NCBI GenBank assembly: GCA_028583605.1
Contig: CM053329.1
Location: 34,868,992 to 34,932,991, forward strand
Source of the DNA: Dastarcus helophoroides
Taxonomy: Eukaryota; Arthropoda; Insecta; Coleoptera; Bothrideridae
Direction: 5' to 3'
Length of the DNA stretch: 64,000 nucleotides
In this document: in pieces, positions 13,101 through 22,884 of the stretch
Numbering within the stretch: position 1 is the stretch's first letter
Layout: each line of letters opens with the position of its first letter
Program-made: the position numbers and the translations under genes
The notes under the pieces: generated by a model
What the model was told of the DNA's origin: nothing
Databases searched by the model: none
Seen by the model: the letters and a program-made list of their open reading frames with translations, nothing else

Positions 13101-16100
13101 AATTCGTCTCCGAACACGAGCTGAAGGAGATATTTGCCAGGTTTGTTGATCTCCACATTTACCACCCAACAACAGCTACTAATTTCAAAAATTACAAACA
13201 ACACAATGCAGAAAAACAGCAATGACTGTCTTTGCAAAACTCACTAAAAGTGACTTTTTATTTGAACAACATAGTGCAAGTTATAGTGACACTAATTGCT
13301 ATTAAACATGATTTTCTGTTAAGTGGATTCTCACGCAGAAACTTCGCTAATCTGTGATGAGGATATTTGGCGCGCCTATGTTGACCTGTAAGTATGGATT
13401 GCGCCATCATTTTTCAGGTGAACTGTCAACATAAGATGCTTTAGACGATTTTGTGAACTAAAGTTGTGTTCAGTAACGTCGATATCTTCTAGAGCATCTA
13501 TTATTGGATATTTAGTAAATGTTTCACTATACCTTGCACTGTCGTGTTCCCGTCTGATTACCAAATTGTTTAACCCCACGGAAGATGTTTTCGAGCACTA
13601 GTATTATGCACTTTTTCACCCCCTTGGTGCCCGCATGATATCTACGTGTTGATAGATACTTTGTATTCATTTCGGTATTTTAATTAAAATTTTTATTACG
13701 TATGGTACTAACACAACAAAAGAGGAGCTTTAAGGTCCTTACAAAACCAAAAATTGAAGCATTGAGGTGGCAAATTATCCAAAGTTGGATTAGGTTCTGT
13801 GACCAAGTTGACAGAATGCAAAAAACTGTATTGCTGCTGGAAATATGGTGCGATTTTGGATGAATATTTAGAAATATTTTGCCTTTTTTCGTTTTGCGTT
13901 TTCTTATGACCACTCTTCCAATTTTACAAAACCACGACAAATTATTACGTCTATGATATTTGTTACTATTTTTTTTTAAATTCCATTGTTAATGTTTGTT
14001 TAAGATGACGTACAATGAATATCAGTTTAAGAACCAAAATTTTTAAAGATGTCGCGAACAAAAACAAAATTTTGAGATTGATGTCAAAAAGTTCCAGGTC
14101 GACATTTTAATATTACATAGACCAGATTCCAAAATTGTAAAAGGAATTTCTAATTTAAATATTTTCCTAACTTTTGTTTGAAATTGTAGCTTAGAATGCG
14201 AATTTTCCAGAAAAAATGTTTCATTCTGAATTCAAAATTTTGAGAAAATGTAAACGTGAGTTGGCAATATTAAGAGAAAAGTCGACATATTCGGAAACAA
14301 AAAAATTCTTAAACTTTAGAGATAGTCTCGAATATAAAAAATTGTCAAAAATTCAAAAGTCTAAACAAAGTTTCTAAATTACCACAGAAATTTATTTTCT
14401 TAAAATTGATTTTTGAGAAAAAAATTTCATGAAAAATGTCCAAATTTGAAGTCTGGGAATTTGGAAAACACAAAGAAATTATTCTAATACACATCTTACG
14501 CATAATTATAGATAGTGTTAACATTAGAATGCCCTAATGTTACCGACATGCATCGGTAATGCAAGCGTGATGGTGACGAAAATCATTAGTTTTCCTCCGA
14601 TCACAAATCGAATAACGCGCCTAAAAAAGTTTTTACTTCACAGAAAATATATAATATGCAAGATAAAATCCGCAATTATTAGTAATCAACAATTTCAATG
14701 TGTCTTCAAAATTGTAGCACGAAATTTTCAAAACTATTTAAGTTTTGATTTTGACTTCGTATATTCTAGAAAAGATTTAAAAATGTCTTGTTTCAATTTC
14801 AAGTTAAAAAAAAAACGTGGAAATCTTTGAAAAAATACAAATTTTAGATAAAAATAGCCGCGTTGGCCATAGTTTTCTCTATGGACCAATAGGTGGCGGT
14901 AGTCTGAGAGTCCCACGCTTGACGTTCGTTGATTCTTTAGTACTTACTTGTCGGAACATTTGTTAGCATTCGGGTTGGATATACCAAACTGACGAGATCT
15001 AACAAGATCGAAACCGGTCTTCAGTTTACAAACTTTGAATACAATAAATGTTCAAACCTATTGATCTCTGCATTAGAATCCTTGTCTTCTGGGAACTTTC
15101 CTAGAGAGCAACCGCTTCACTAGGTGGTAGTGTTTCAACTGTTGGTAGATCAGCTACCTATGATTCACTATACACGCATGGAGGGCTGCATGGATTTGCA
15201 GTCTAGGTTGTATTCTACTTGTATGGGTTTAAAAATGTCAAATTTGAATTTGAAAGTTTAAACAACTTCAAATGGGTAAACAGAATCCTCAGCATTTCAA
15301 GTTTTTGAGCATTTGAACTCTCAATTTGCGAATTTAAACACTAATGTTCGACTTTTTGTCTAAATTGTTACTTTTAAAGACTCGAAACTTTAACATTTCT
15401 AGAAGGCAATATTTTCGAATAGTTGTTAACATTTCCAAAACTAGACGATAAAATTTTGAGATTAAAGTTTTGAAGCTTTTTTAATTAAATTTGTTTTTTT
15501 GGTACTAAATCTTCTAATCGTTCTTAAAAGGTTTCCTCCAAACCGAATACTTAGAGCTTTTCTAAAATTTTGGACAATTTTTTTAGAAATTGTAATTATA
15601 ATCTCTTTGCTTTTCTCAAAATTTCTAGATTAAACTCGACATTTCAAAGTCGAATTGATGACAAAAAATTTCTGGTATATGCAAAATTTTGAAAAAAATA
15701 GTGAAAATTTCAAGATAAAAAATGTACTTGAAAAAATTTTCAATATTTTCACCGCAGCCTCGAAATTACGTCTAGTTTTCTTGAAATTTCAAGTAATTCC
15801 AACATTTCAAGGCTTCTCTCAAAAATTGGAAGTAAATTCAACCTTTTAGGATCGATATATAGAATAAGAATTTCAACTGTAATAAAGTTTTGAAAAAAAG
15901 TGAAAATTTCGAGATAAAAAATGTACTTGAAAAAATTTTCAATATTTTCACCGCAGCCTCGAAATTACGTCTAATTTTCTCGAAATTTCAACTAATTCTA
16001 ACATTTCAATGCTTTTCTCAAAAATTGGAAGTAAATTCAACCTTTTAGGATCGAGATATAGAATGAGAATTTCAACTGTAATAAAATTGTGAAAAAAAGG

Positions 16101-19100
16101 TAAAATTTCAAAACAAAAAGTTTAATTCAAAAAAATCCCTTTGAATTTAGTCTCGAAAAGGAATTGGTCGTTTAAGTTTGAAATTTTGCTTAAAGCCTTA
16201 GCATTTCTTTAAACATTTAAAATATTGAGAACGAAGTCGACATTCCAAAAAAAAACACGAAATTTTGAAACTAGACTCGAAATTTTGAGACTAAACTCGA
16301 AATGTTGATATATCCAGTTAAAATAAAATTCGTTTCTATTCAAAATCTTGACTTTTTTATCAAAATTTCGATTTTATTCTCAATATTTTGATTTTTGATT
16401 TTCGAAATTTTCAGTTAAAATTTGATTATAAAAATTAAGGAATTTATGAATCGAAGAATATGTCAAGGATAGAAGTCGAAATTTCAAGAAATAACTTAAA
16501 ATTGTACCTAAGGTTCGAAATTTCATGCTAAAGGGCGAAATTTTATGCTGAAGCTAGAAATTTCATGCTAAAGCTCGAAATTTCATGCCAAAGCTCAAAA
16601 TTTTAATATTCTCAGTTAAAATAAAATTAATTTCTCTTTCAAAATCTTGACTCTTGCTCAAAATTTTGGATCTTGACTCCATATTTTTAACTCATTTTAA
16701 TTGAATATTTCAATTCAGTTATAATTTGAAATTTAAAAATTTAAGAAATTGTAAATTATATGAATTTAAGGGGTTAATAAAAACAGAGTTGAAATTTGAA
16801 GAAGAAACACGACATTTCGTGATTTCATTCAAAGTTTGAAATTTCAGATAAAATAAAGTTAGTTTATTTTTCACAATTTTGACTTTCGTTAAAATTTTAA
16901 ATTGAATCCAATATGTTTGACTTTTTTTTTCTCTCTGAAGATGACAGCTTGGCTGTCGAAACGCGTTAGAGCAACCTTTGTTGTGTTTTTTAATTTTTCT
17001 TGGTTTCAGGGGACAAGTTCTGTGTTTCAATGTTTGTCTTTTATTTTTTGAAATGTTTAATTACAATTTGGTTAACTTCAAAAATTGAGATACAAAACTT
17101 GTCTCCTGAATTTCAATTTTTGAAGATAACCAAGGACCAGTCCGTTTCGACCACATTTTGGTATTAAAAAATTTAAGAACTCCTGAATTTAACGGATCAA
17201 TGAATTTTCTTTAAAAATGTCGAATTTGTTCTCTACATTTCATTAAAACTCGCTTTCACTGGAGAGCTCAAAATGTATAATATTTCTTGAAATTTTGATT
17301 ATATTTTTGCATTTAACCCGAAATTGAATTTATCTATTTCAATTCAATTCCAAATTTTGACTTTAACTCGAAATTTCATCTTTTTACGTTAAATTTTAAA
17401 TTCTAATCTTAAAATAATAAATTTTATCTCAAAAAATTAAGCCCAAGTTGAAAATTGCGAGCTGAAACTCAAAGATTTGGTTTTAATCTTAAAATTTAGA
17501 CTTTAAAAGTAAATTATTGACAGAATGTTTTTGTTAGATTTGAATTTTAAACACGAAATTTTAAGTGTGCCCTCTAAACATGTGTAATATAGGCAACCAA
17601 ATTAGCAGCAATTGAACCACAAACGGTTAGCAAGCGATCGCTCTCTAGGAAACTCCAAAAGACTTGATTCGAAACCGGTCTTTAATTTACAAACTCCGAA
17701 TCTGATAAATTTTTAAACCTATTGCAATGTGCATTAGGAGGAAATCTCAATAAAATTTTAATAAAAGAATCAAGAGATTATTCCCAAAATTTTGATTTTT
17801 TTCTTGAAGTTTCAATTTGTTCTCAAATTTCATCTCCAATTCTCCAATTTCTTCTTAAAAAATTAAGCTCAAGTTGAAAATTGCGAACTGAAACTCAAGG
17901 ATTTGGTTTTAATCTCGAAATTTAATCTTCAAAAGTAAAATATTGACAGAATGGTTTTATTAAATTTGAATTTTAAACACGAAATTTTAAATATCAAATG
18001 TAAATACAATTATGCAGCCCTCTAAACATGTGTAGTGGATGATAGGCAACTGAACTACCAACAATTGAGCCACAAACGCTTAGCAAGCGATCGTTTTCTA
18101 GGAAACTCCAGAAGACTTGATTCGAAACCGGTCTTTAATTTACAAACTCCTAATCTAATAAATGTTTAAACCTATTGGACGGTGCATTACGAGGAAATCT
18201 CAAGACAATTTTGATTAAAGAATCAAGAGATTTTTCCCAAAATTTTGATTTTTTTCTTGAAGTTTCAATTTGTTCTTAAACATCATCTCCAATTTCACCT
18301 CAAAAAATTGAGCTCAAGTTGAAAATTGCGAACCGAAACTCAAAGATTTGGTTTTAATCTTGAAATTTAATCTTCAAAAGTAAAATATTGACAGAATGGT
18401 TTTATGAAATTGGAATTTTAAACACGAAATTTTAAATATCAAATGTAAATACAATTATGCAGCCCTCTAAACATGTGTAGTGGATGATAGGCAACTGAGC
18501 TACCAACAATTGAGCCACAAACGCTTAGCAAGCGATCGCTCTCTAGGAAACTCCAGAAAACTTGATTCAAAACCGGTCTTTAGTTTACAAACTCTGAAGC
18601 TGATAAATGTTTAAACTTATCGGTCTGTGCATTAGAAGGAAATCTCAACAAAATTTTCATTAAAGAAGCAAGAAATTTCTCCCAAAATTTCGATTTTTTT
18701 CTCGAAGTTCCAAATTTTTATCGAAATTTGAAGTCCAAAGTCGAAACATCAAAACCCACTCGAAATTTTGAATTAAATTTGAGTGCAGGTCAATGTTGAA
18801 GTATTTACACTTTCTCTTTGGATCTTGTAACTATTTTCTAGAAATGTTTAATTTCGTGTCGAAATTGTAAGGTTCGTATTGAAATTGTAAATTTGAACTC
18901 AAAATTGATTTTAGTAGAGTGTTTTTATTTAAAGATCAAGTTTTTAACATTTTTTTTGAAATTTTAAATTAAAGTCGAAACGTTGACTCTAATAGAGTCG
19001 ATTTGCGAAGATTTGACTTTAGTTTCTAAATTCCAACGTCAGACAAGAAATTTCCATTTTAATCTTAAAATTAAGACTTTGGTCCAGAAATTTCGAATTC

Positions 19101-22100
19101 TAGCTTAAACTACGATTATAATCTCGAAATTTTGAATACTAGATATTCCAAAAAAAGGTCGAAATTGTTAGAAAAAAAAAGTATTTCAATTATGAGAAGG
19201 AGCTCGAAATTTCTCAACAGATATTTATTGAAATTTTGCTTTTAAAGATAAAATTTTGAGAAAAGAAATTTTCTAAATGCACAAACCAATAGGTTGGAAT
19301 ATTTATTAGATTTGAAGTTTGAAAACCAAAGACGGGTTTCGATCCTGTTAGATCTCATCAGTTTGGTATATCCAACTTGAATGCTAACAAATATTCCGAT
19401 AAGTAAGTAATAAAGAATCAATGAACGTCAAGCGTGTGACTCTCAGACTATCGCCACCTATTAGTCCATAGAGAAAACTATGGCTATCGCCAACAATGTC
19501 GTCTGCAAATTCATGCAGCCCTCCAAGCGTTATAGTAAATCCAAGTGGTTTCCAAACTTCGAATCTAATAAATGTTCAAACCTATTGGTCTGTATATTAG
19601 AATCCTTGTCTTCTGGGAACTTTCCTAGAGACCAACCGCTTGGCTAGGTGGCAGTGTTACAACTGTTGGTAATTCAGCTACTTATGATTCACTATACACG
19701 CCTGAAGGGCTGCATGAATTTGCAGTCTAGGTATTCTACTTGCAAAAGTATGTTTGTTCAAATGTTTAATTTAAATTGGAACTTTTGACAAAAATGGATT
19801 TTTACGGTGATTTACGTAATTTTTTCTCAAAATGTTAACCTTATGTTCGGTTTAAAATTAAAATTTCGAAACCAAATCGAATTTTAAAAGCCGAAAATTC
19901 AGAGATTAAAATCGAGATTTTGAACCAGTTTTCCCAAGATTTCAACTTTTTTCTCAAATTTATACTTGGCCCCAGCATTTCTGTTTAACTCTAGAAATTT
20001 AGTCCCAAACCTCGAAACTGAAACTTTAAATTCGAAATTTAAACTTTAATGACTTAAATGTTCAATGTTCAACGTTCAATGCGGAATTACGACTGACATT
20101 TAAAAATAAAATTCTTATGAATATCGAAATTCAGACTTCGAATGCGAAATGGCTTTAAATTTGAGATTTAGAAAAAAAAGTTTATTGAGAAATTTGAACT
20201 TTCTTTAAATGTCTATTTTTTTCTTTTAATGTCTATTTTTTTCTTTTAATGTAATCTTTTTTCTCTGGAAATATCGAATTTGAAGTCAAAAGATTATGAT
20301 AAAAGTCGAGTTAAAATCAGAATAGCGAGACTAAACTAGAAATGTCTAGGTTGTAAGTGTAAATTCCAAATTAAAGGCAGGATGTAGGGGTTTCTAAAAC
20401 GATTTTTTTTTCTTAATTGATGTTCATTCTGTGTCTTTGTGGATTTCATATTTCGAAAATAGATATATGCAACTATGTATACACAGTGAGCGGCTAAAAT
20501 TGGACATAAAATTAATAAATCGATCAGGGCTAATTAAAATTGCTTGGGGCCCTATGTGGTACATTAGTGAAAGATGTAACAAAACCTTCCTTATCGTATC
20601 CATATCATTGTTGCGCACGTTGTACACTACACCCTTAAATCCTCAACTAAAATCAGTTGTTATGAAGTTTTCAACGAAATCGATGTTTTAATGAAACGAA
20701 CTTTTCTTTTGAATCTAGCGTTTTTCAATAAAAATAGTAACCTGTCACCTGTTATTTTCGAGTCTTGTCAGATGTAATCAACATGTATGGATAAGTATAT
20801 CTTGGATAAATCTGAAAGTTCTTATAAAAGACTTTTTTAAAATTAATTCTGTCAGTCGTGACTAGGAAGAAGATGTGTCAAAGTAACCCTCTCTATGTAG
20901 CTGTTTTATTCAACAGCTAAGACCTAAGTGTTTGGTGCCAGATTTCTAGCAGCAGAGATATTAGTTTTTTTTTGTTTCCTTAATCAAGATTTTGATGTAA
21001 TCGCGCCTTTTACGACTAGTTCGTAAAACTTAATCTGACTGTTGGATAATAATGTGTTTGCCAAGTATGCATCTAAAACAACTTTTTCACTTCACCATTT
21101 GTTTGTAAAAATCATTAATGTTATTTGCAATAATGTGCAGTAATGTGAATAAGCATATTTTAGTACTCACGAGATAGATGTAGCACCAAAACAGCCTAAT
21201 ACAACACAATCCTGATTTATCTTTCTGATATAATTTACATGGTTCGTGATAAATATTTTCCTAAGAATAAGTTTGGTACTTGAGGGTGATTCAACTTCGT
21301 CTTTTTGTATAAGTTTTAAATATTTTAGGTATTTGTTATGCTCATCAGTCATATGAAATATACAACTTCTGCTCTTTAATTAAATGGCTTATTTTATGAG
21401 TGTAGTTTAATGCCAATATAGTCGAATAATTGGCGATTTATTGAAAAATTAAATAATTGCTCTATTCCTGATTTTCTGTTAAAAAACTGTGTAAAACTGT
21501 CTATTAAAATCTGTATAACTTAAATTACTACCAAGTTAAATAAAGAACGACTTAAACTGCGACGAATCATCTTACATTACAAGACATCTATTAGAAAGTT
21601 GTGGAAAAAAATAGATGTTCTTGGACTCCAATTTTTCCTTAATGCAACCTGTGTTATATTAGATGTTTTTGCTACATTCGCATTACTTCGCACATAACTG
21701 TAAATGCGCCACATCTGAGTTATACAATTTTTTTCGATACGCTCCTTAGATTTTGTATCCTACAGTAGATTTCAATTTTGAACACACATCCCCGGTAGCA
21801 CCCGAAGTAGTTAGTGCCATTAGCACCGGCACTAGTCCCCCCTTCCTAAAAAAAAAACCCATCCGTCCCGCCGCATTCACCACCACCATCACTGAGCAGC
21901 ACTTGTGGTGTTCTTGTTGCACAGCTTCCCTGGCTTCTGCCGCCTGCGCATGCACAACAAGGGTGGATCCCCGGTGGTCTTCATGGAATATCAAGACGTG
22001 CGATGCGCCGCACACGTGATGGCCGCGCTTCAGGGCTCCTTCCTACTGTCCTCCGACCGCGGCCCCATACGTATTGAATACGCCAAAAGCAAAATGGCTG

Positions 22101-22105
22101 CAGAG
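7004..22105 (+). CDS. cpo: couch potato-like RNA-binding protein, 3' part of gene (three spliced exons)
   Basis: Three exons, 7004-7134 (or -7140), 12932-13140 and 21925-22105, join in one open frame through GT-AG introns; the earlier exons should lie left of the window. The product is a nuclear RRM protein of the RBPMS/mec-8/couch potato family, which in flies acts in the nervous system and in diapause and behaviour (known for the family). Seen here: a Pro/His/Ala-rich linker (PELWHHPLAYSAAAELPGA, VHPALHPQ), a Ser/Pro spacer ending GSSSSQPGMG, then a complete RRM. RNP2 is TLFVANL, the RNP1 equivalent is PVVFMEYQDV, and the domain ends IRIEYAKSKMA. The RRM is split at residue S between exons 2 and 3. 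The first RRM of the family (consensus LFVSGLP) is absent and presumably upstream. Codon use and GC content are sharply higher than in the flanking DNA. The name rests on the linker and second RRM from memory; another mec-8-type two-RRM gene is the alternative. Confidence 0.85.
7141..8640. other. cpo intron, mostly unique DNA
   Basis: No exon-like frame. At 8549-8567 there is a GC-rich palindrome around GGGGCAATTGCCCC, of a sort often found at transposon remnants. Around 8335-8600 the sequence has moderate complexity with two chance open frames. Beyond 8640 the T-rich filler begins. Confidence 0.4.
8940..10490. repeat. ~565-bp tandem repeat, T-rich
   Basis: The marker gattgatctccatttgaagg occurs near 8991, 9565 and 10123 (variant gattcatctcc), with an extra partial copy at 10236. 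Between markers the order of segments is kept (Lys/Phe-like tttgacttttt runs, catcttgtttt, caacatttgtctt, gatggttgctcgaagc or its variant). The + strand is strongly T-rich. Confidence 0.75.
10788..10895 (+). mobile_element. foldback retro-element, single arm
   Basis: Right-arm unit only: ttctgaagataatagcttgg, ctgtcgaaatgcgttagagc, a T-rich middle, then gtttcaggggacaag and a decayed end. No A-tail or target duplication is visible. Confidence 0.65.
10896..12050. repeat. A-rich filler with ~275-bp tandem copies
   Basis: The + strand is A-rich with endless gaaattttcaaaaa variants, the mirror of the T-rich 8.6-10.5 kb block. A ~275-bp period is visible: accgacgaaattttgaaaa at about 11282, 11559 and (diverged) 11926, and ccgatgaaatttttaactaa at 11474 and 11747. 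Reverse-strand open frames here encode only Phe, Leu, Lys and Asn and are chance. Confidence 0.7.
12480..12931. other. unique intronic DNA before cpo exon 2
   Basis: Normal-complexity sequence (for example gcagtgcactgttgtcgact, cgatcacgtctcttacgtag) without stop-free exon-like frames or a clear RNA gene. It borders the acceptor at 12930-12931. Nothing further is supported. Confidence 0.35.
12932..13140 (+). CDS. cpo: cpo exon: Ser/Pro spacer and first half of RRM
   Basis: Acceptor cggttttccag ends at 12931; donor CCAG/gtttgt is at 13141. There are 69 codons plus two bases (AG) carried over. It encodes PPMSLPHPTALTSV, a Ser/Pro-rich stretch, then NPPCSTLFVANLGQFVSEHE leading into LKEIFA, which is beta1 (RNP2) and helix 1 of an RRM. 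The phase matches both neighbours. Composition is far from the AT-rich intron around it, which supports selection on the exon. Confidence 0.88.
13141..14870. other. cpo intron, unique then AT-rich
   Basis: 13141-14030 is of normal complexity with no recognisable gene. Two reverse-strand open frames (13376-13579, 13680-13940) lack motifs. From about 14040 the GAAATTTCGA filler resumes. Confidence 0.35.
14874..15225. mobile_element. unclassified dispersed repeat, two-part copy
   Basis: Part A (14874-15075) runs from agttttctctatggaccaat to the cgaaaccggtcttcagttta segment. Part B (about 15050-15225) runs from gttcaaacctattgatctct through ggaactttcctagagagcaa to tgcagtctaggt. A returns inverted at 19275-19490 and B direct at 19555-19745; a B-inverted plus A-end form is built into the 446-bp tandem at 17.4-18.7 kb. 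No coding capacity, no clear termini; SINE- or MITE-like. Confidence 0.6.
15690..16090. repeat. 199-bp direct tandem duplication
   Basis: The segment with accgcagcctcgaaattacg occurs at 15751 and again at 15950, with matching flanks on both sides (aaaaatgtacttgaaaaaat before; ggaagtaaattcaacctttt after). The copies differ at few bases, so the duplication is recent compared with the surrounding filler. Confidence 0.85.
16930..17150 (+). mobile_element. foldback retro-element, arm plus short second copy
   Basis: 16930-17034 is a right-arm unit with gaagatgacagcttggctgt, cgaaacgcgttagagcaacc and tttcaggggacaagttctgt. 17083-17150 is a very short copy: attgagatacaaaacttgtc and tcctgaa fused straight to tttcaatttttgaagataac and the accagtccgtttc tail, comparable with the minimal copy at 36043. 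Confidence 0.7.
17430..18690. repeat. ~446-bp tandem repeat containing a dispersed-repeat fragment
   Basis: gccctctaaacatgtgta occurs at 17569, 18017 and 18462 (spacing 448 and 445). Each unit joins an inverted B part and the end of A of the 14.9-kb dispersed repeat (tagcaagcgatcg, aaaccggtcttta) to filler with cccaaaattttgattttttt. The insertion must have preceded the tandem amplification. Confidence 0.85.
19275..19745. mobile_element. unclassified dispersed repeat, A inverted and B direct
   Basis: 19275-19490 is the reverse complement of part A at 14874-15075 (ends ccatagagaaaactatgg). 19555-19745 is part B in the same direction as at 15050-15225 (ggaactttcctagagaccaa, gattcactatacacgcctga, ttgcagtctaggta). 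Together with the first copy it brackets the 4-kb region in between. Confidence 0.65.
20400..21924. other. unique intronic DNA upstream of cpo exon 3
   Basis: Normal-complexity AT-rich sequence, free of the filler motif, up to the acceptor at 21923-21924. No RNA gene or exon is recognised. Overlapping sense and antisense open frames at 20424-20691 have no motif. Confidence 0.35.
21925..22105 (+). CDS. cpo: cpo exon: second half of RRM
   Basis: Acceptor ttgcacag ends at 21924. The first base completes the split codon (AG+C, Ser), followed by exactly 60 codons from FPGFCRLRMHNKGG to EYAKSKMAAE. It holds beta2, the RNP1-equivalent strand PVVFMEYQDV, helix 2 (AAHVMAALQG) and beta4 (IRIEYAK). The favoured donor is GAG/gtcggt at 22106; a second possible donor is 22110 (gttcac). 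Unspliced reading stays open to a stop at 22205-22207. Confidence 0.87.
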
Positions 22106-22239
22106 GTCGGTTCACCTAACCACTTAGCCACATTAGCATCAGACGTTAGCCACATTTTGCATTTAAGTGTTCTGTTGCATGACGCGAGAATATGTCTGTT
22201 ATGGTGATGCTAAATCCGCGGTTTTGTTTGCTCTTGATA

Positions 22240-22497
22240 ATTGAAATACAAATCTTGTAGCCTGAAACGAAAACGATTAAAAAAACACAACAAAGATTGC
22301 TCTAACGCGTTTCGATGGGCAAGCTATCATCTTCAGAGAGATCAGACATCAGATAGTATCTCTCTGAAGATGATAGCTTGGCTATTGAAACGTGTTAGAG
22401 CAACCTTTGTTGTATTTTTTATTTTTCTTGATTTCAGATGACAAGATTTGTATTTCAATTTTTGTAATTAATCAAGGAACTGTTCGTTCCACCAAAA
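22240..22497. mobile_element. foldback retro-element, best inverted-repeat copy
   Basis: The left arm 22240-22341 and right arm 22360-22463 are near-perfect inverted repeats around an 18-bp spacer, giving a hairpin with ~100-bp arms. Each arm carries the sub-hairpin gatagcttggctat(c/t) followed by gaaacg. The right side continues into the family tail (aatcaaggaactgttcgttc, caccaaaa). It sits in the cpo intron just after the RRM exon. Confidence 0.8.
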
Positions 22498-22884
22498 TAC
22501 TCTTAAACATGTTTTACACATCGGGTTGAAGAAAAATAATAAAAATAATTGGCCCTTATTTTTAAAGCCCTTGAAATTTTGTTTAATATTTGTTTGACAT
22601 GTGAATTTAAAATTTGTATTGCCTCCGTTAAAATAGATCCACTACTGGAGATTCTCCTAAATAAAGTCATGGAATTGATTTTGTATATTTTGGACCTTGT
22701 TTACTAACTATGGACATGAAATCCTGAGACTGATTCTTTTGAAATTAACACCACATCTGAGTTTAAAATTCGACATTGTCTCCATTATAATACCATCTAG
22801 AGAACCATGTTCTTCAGGAACAAAAGTAATAATACATGAAAATTATAAGGAAAATATACAAGAAATGAATAAACCAAAACCAAA

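Noticed and set aside
18040..18120. tRNA-like A box (reverse strand ggtagctcagttg in the variant at 18480-18520) in the 446-bp repeat
   Set aside because: No B box at the right distance on the same strand; the candidate ggtttcgaatc lies on the wrong side. A tRNA-derived SINE is not supported.
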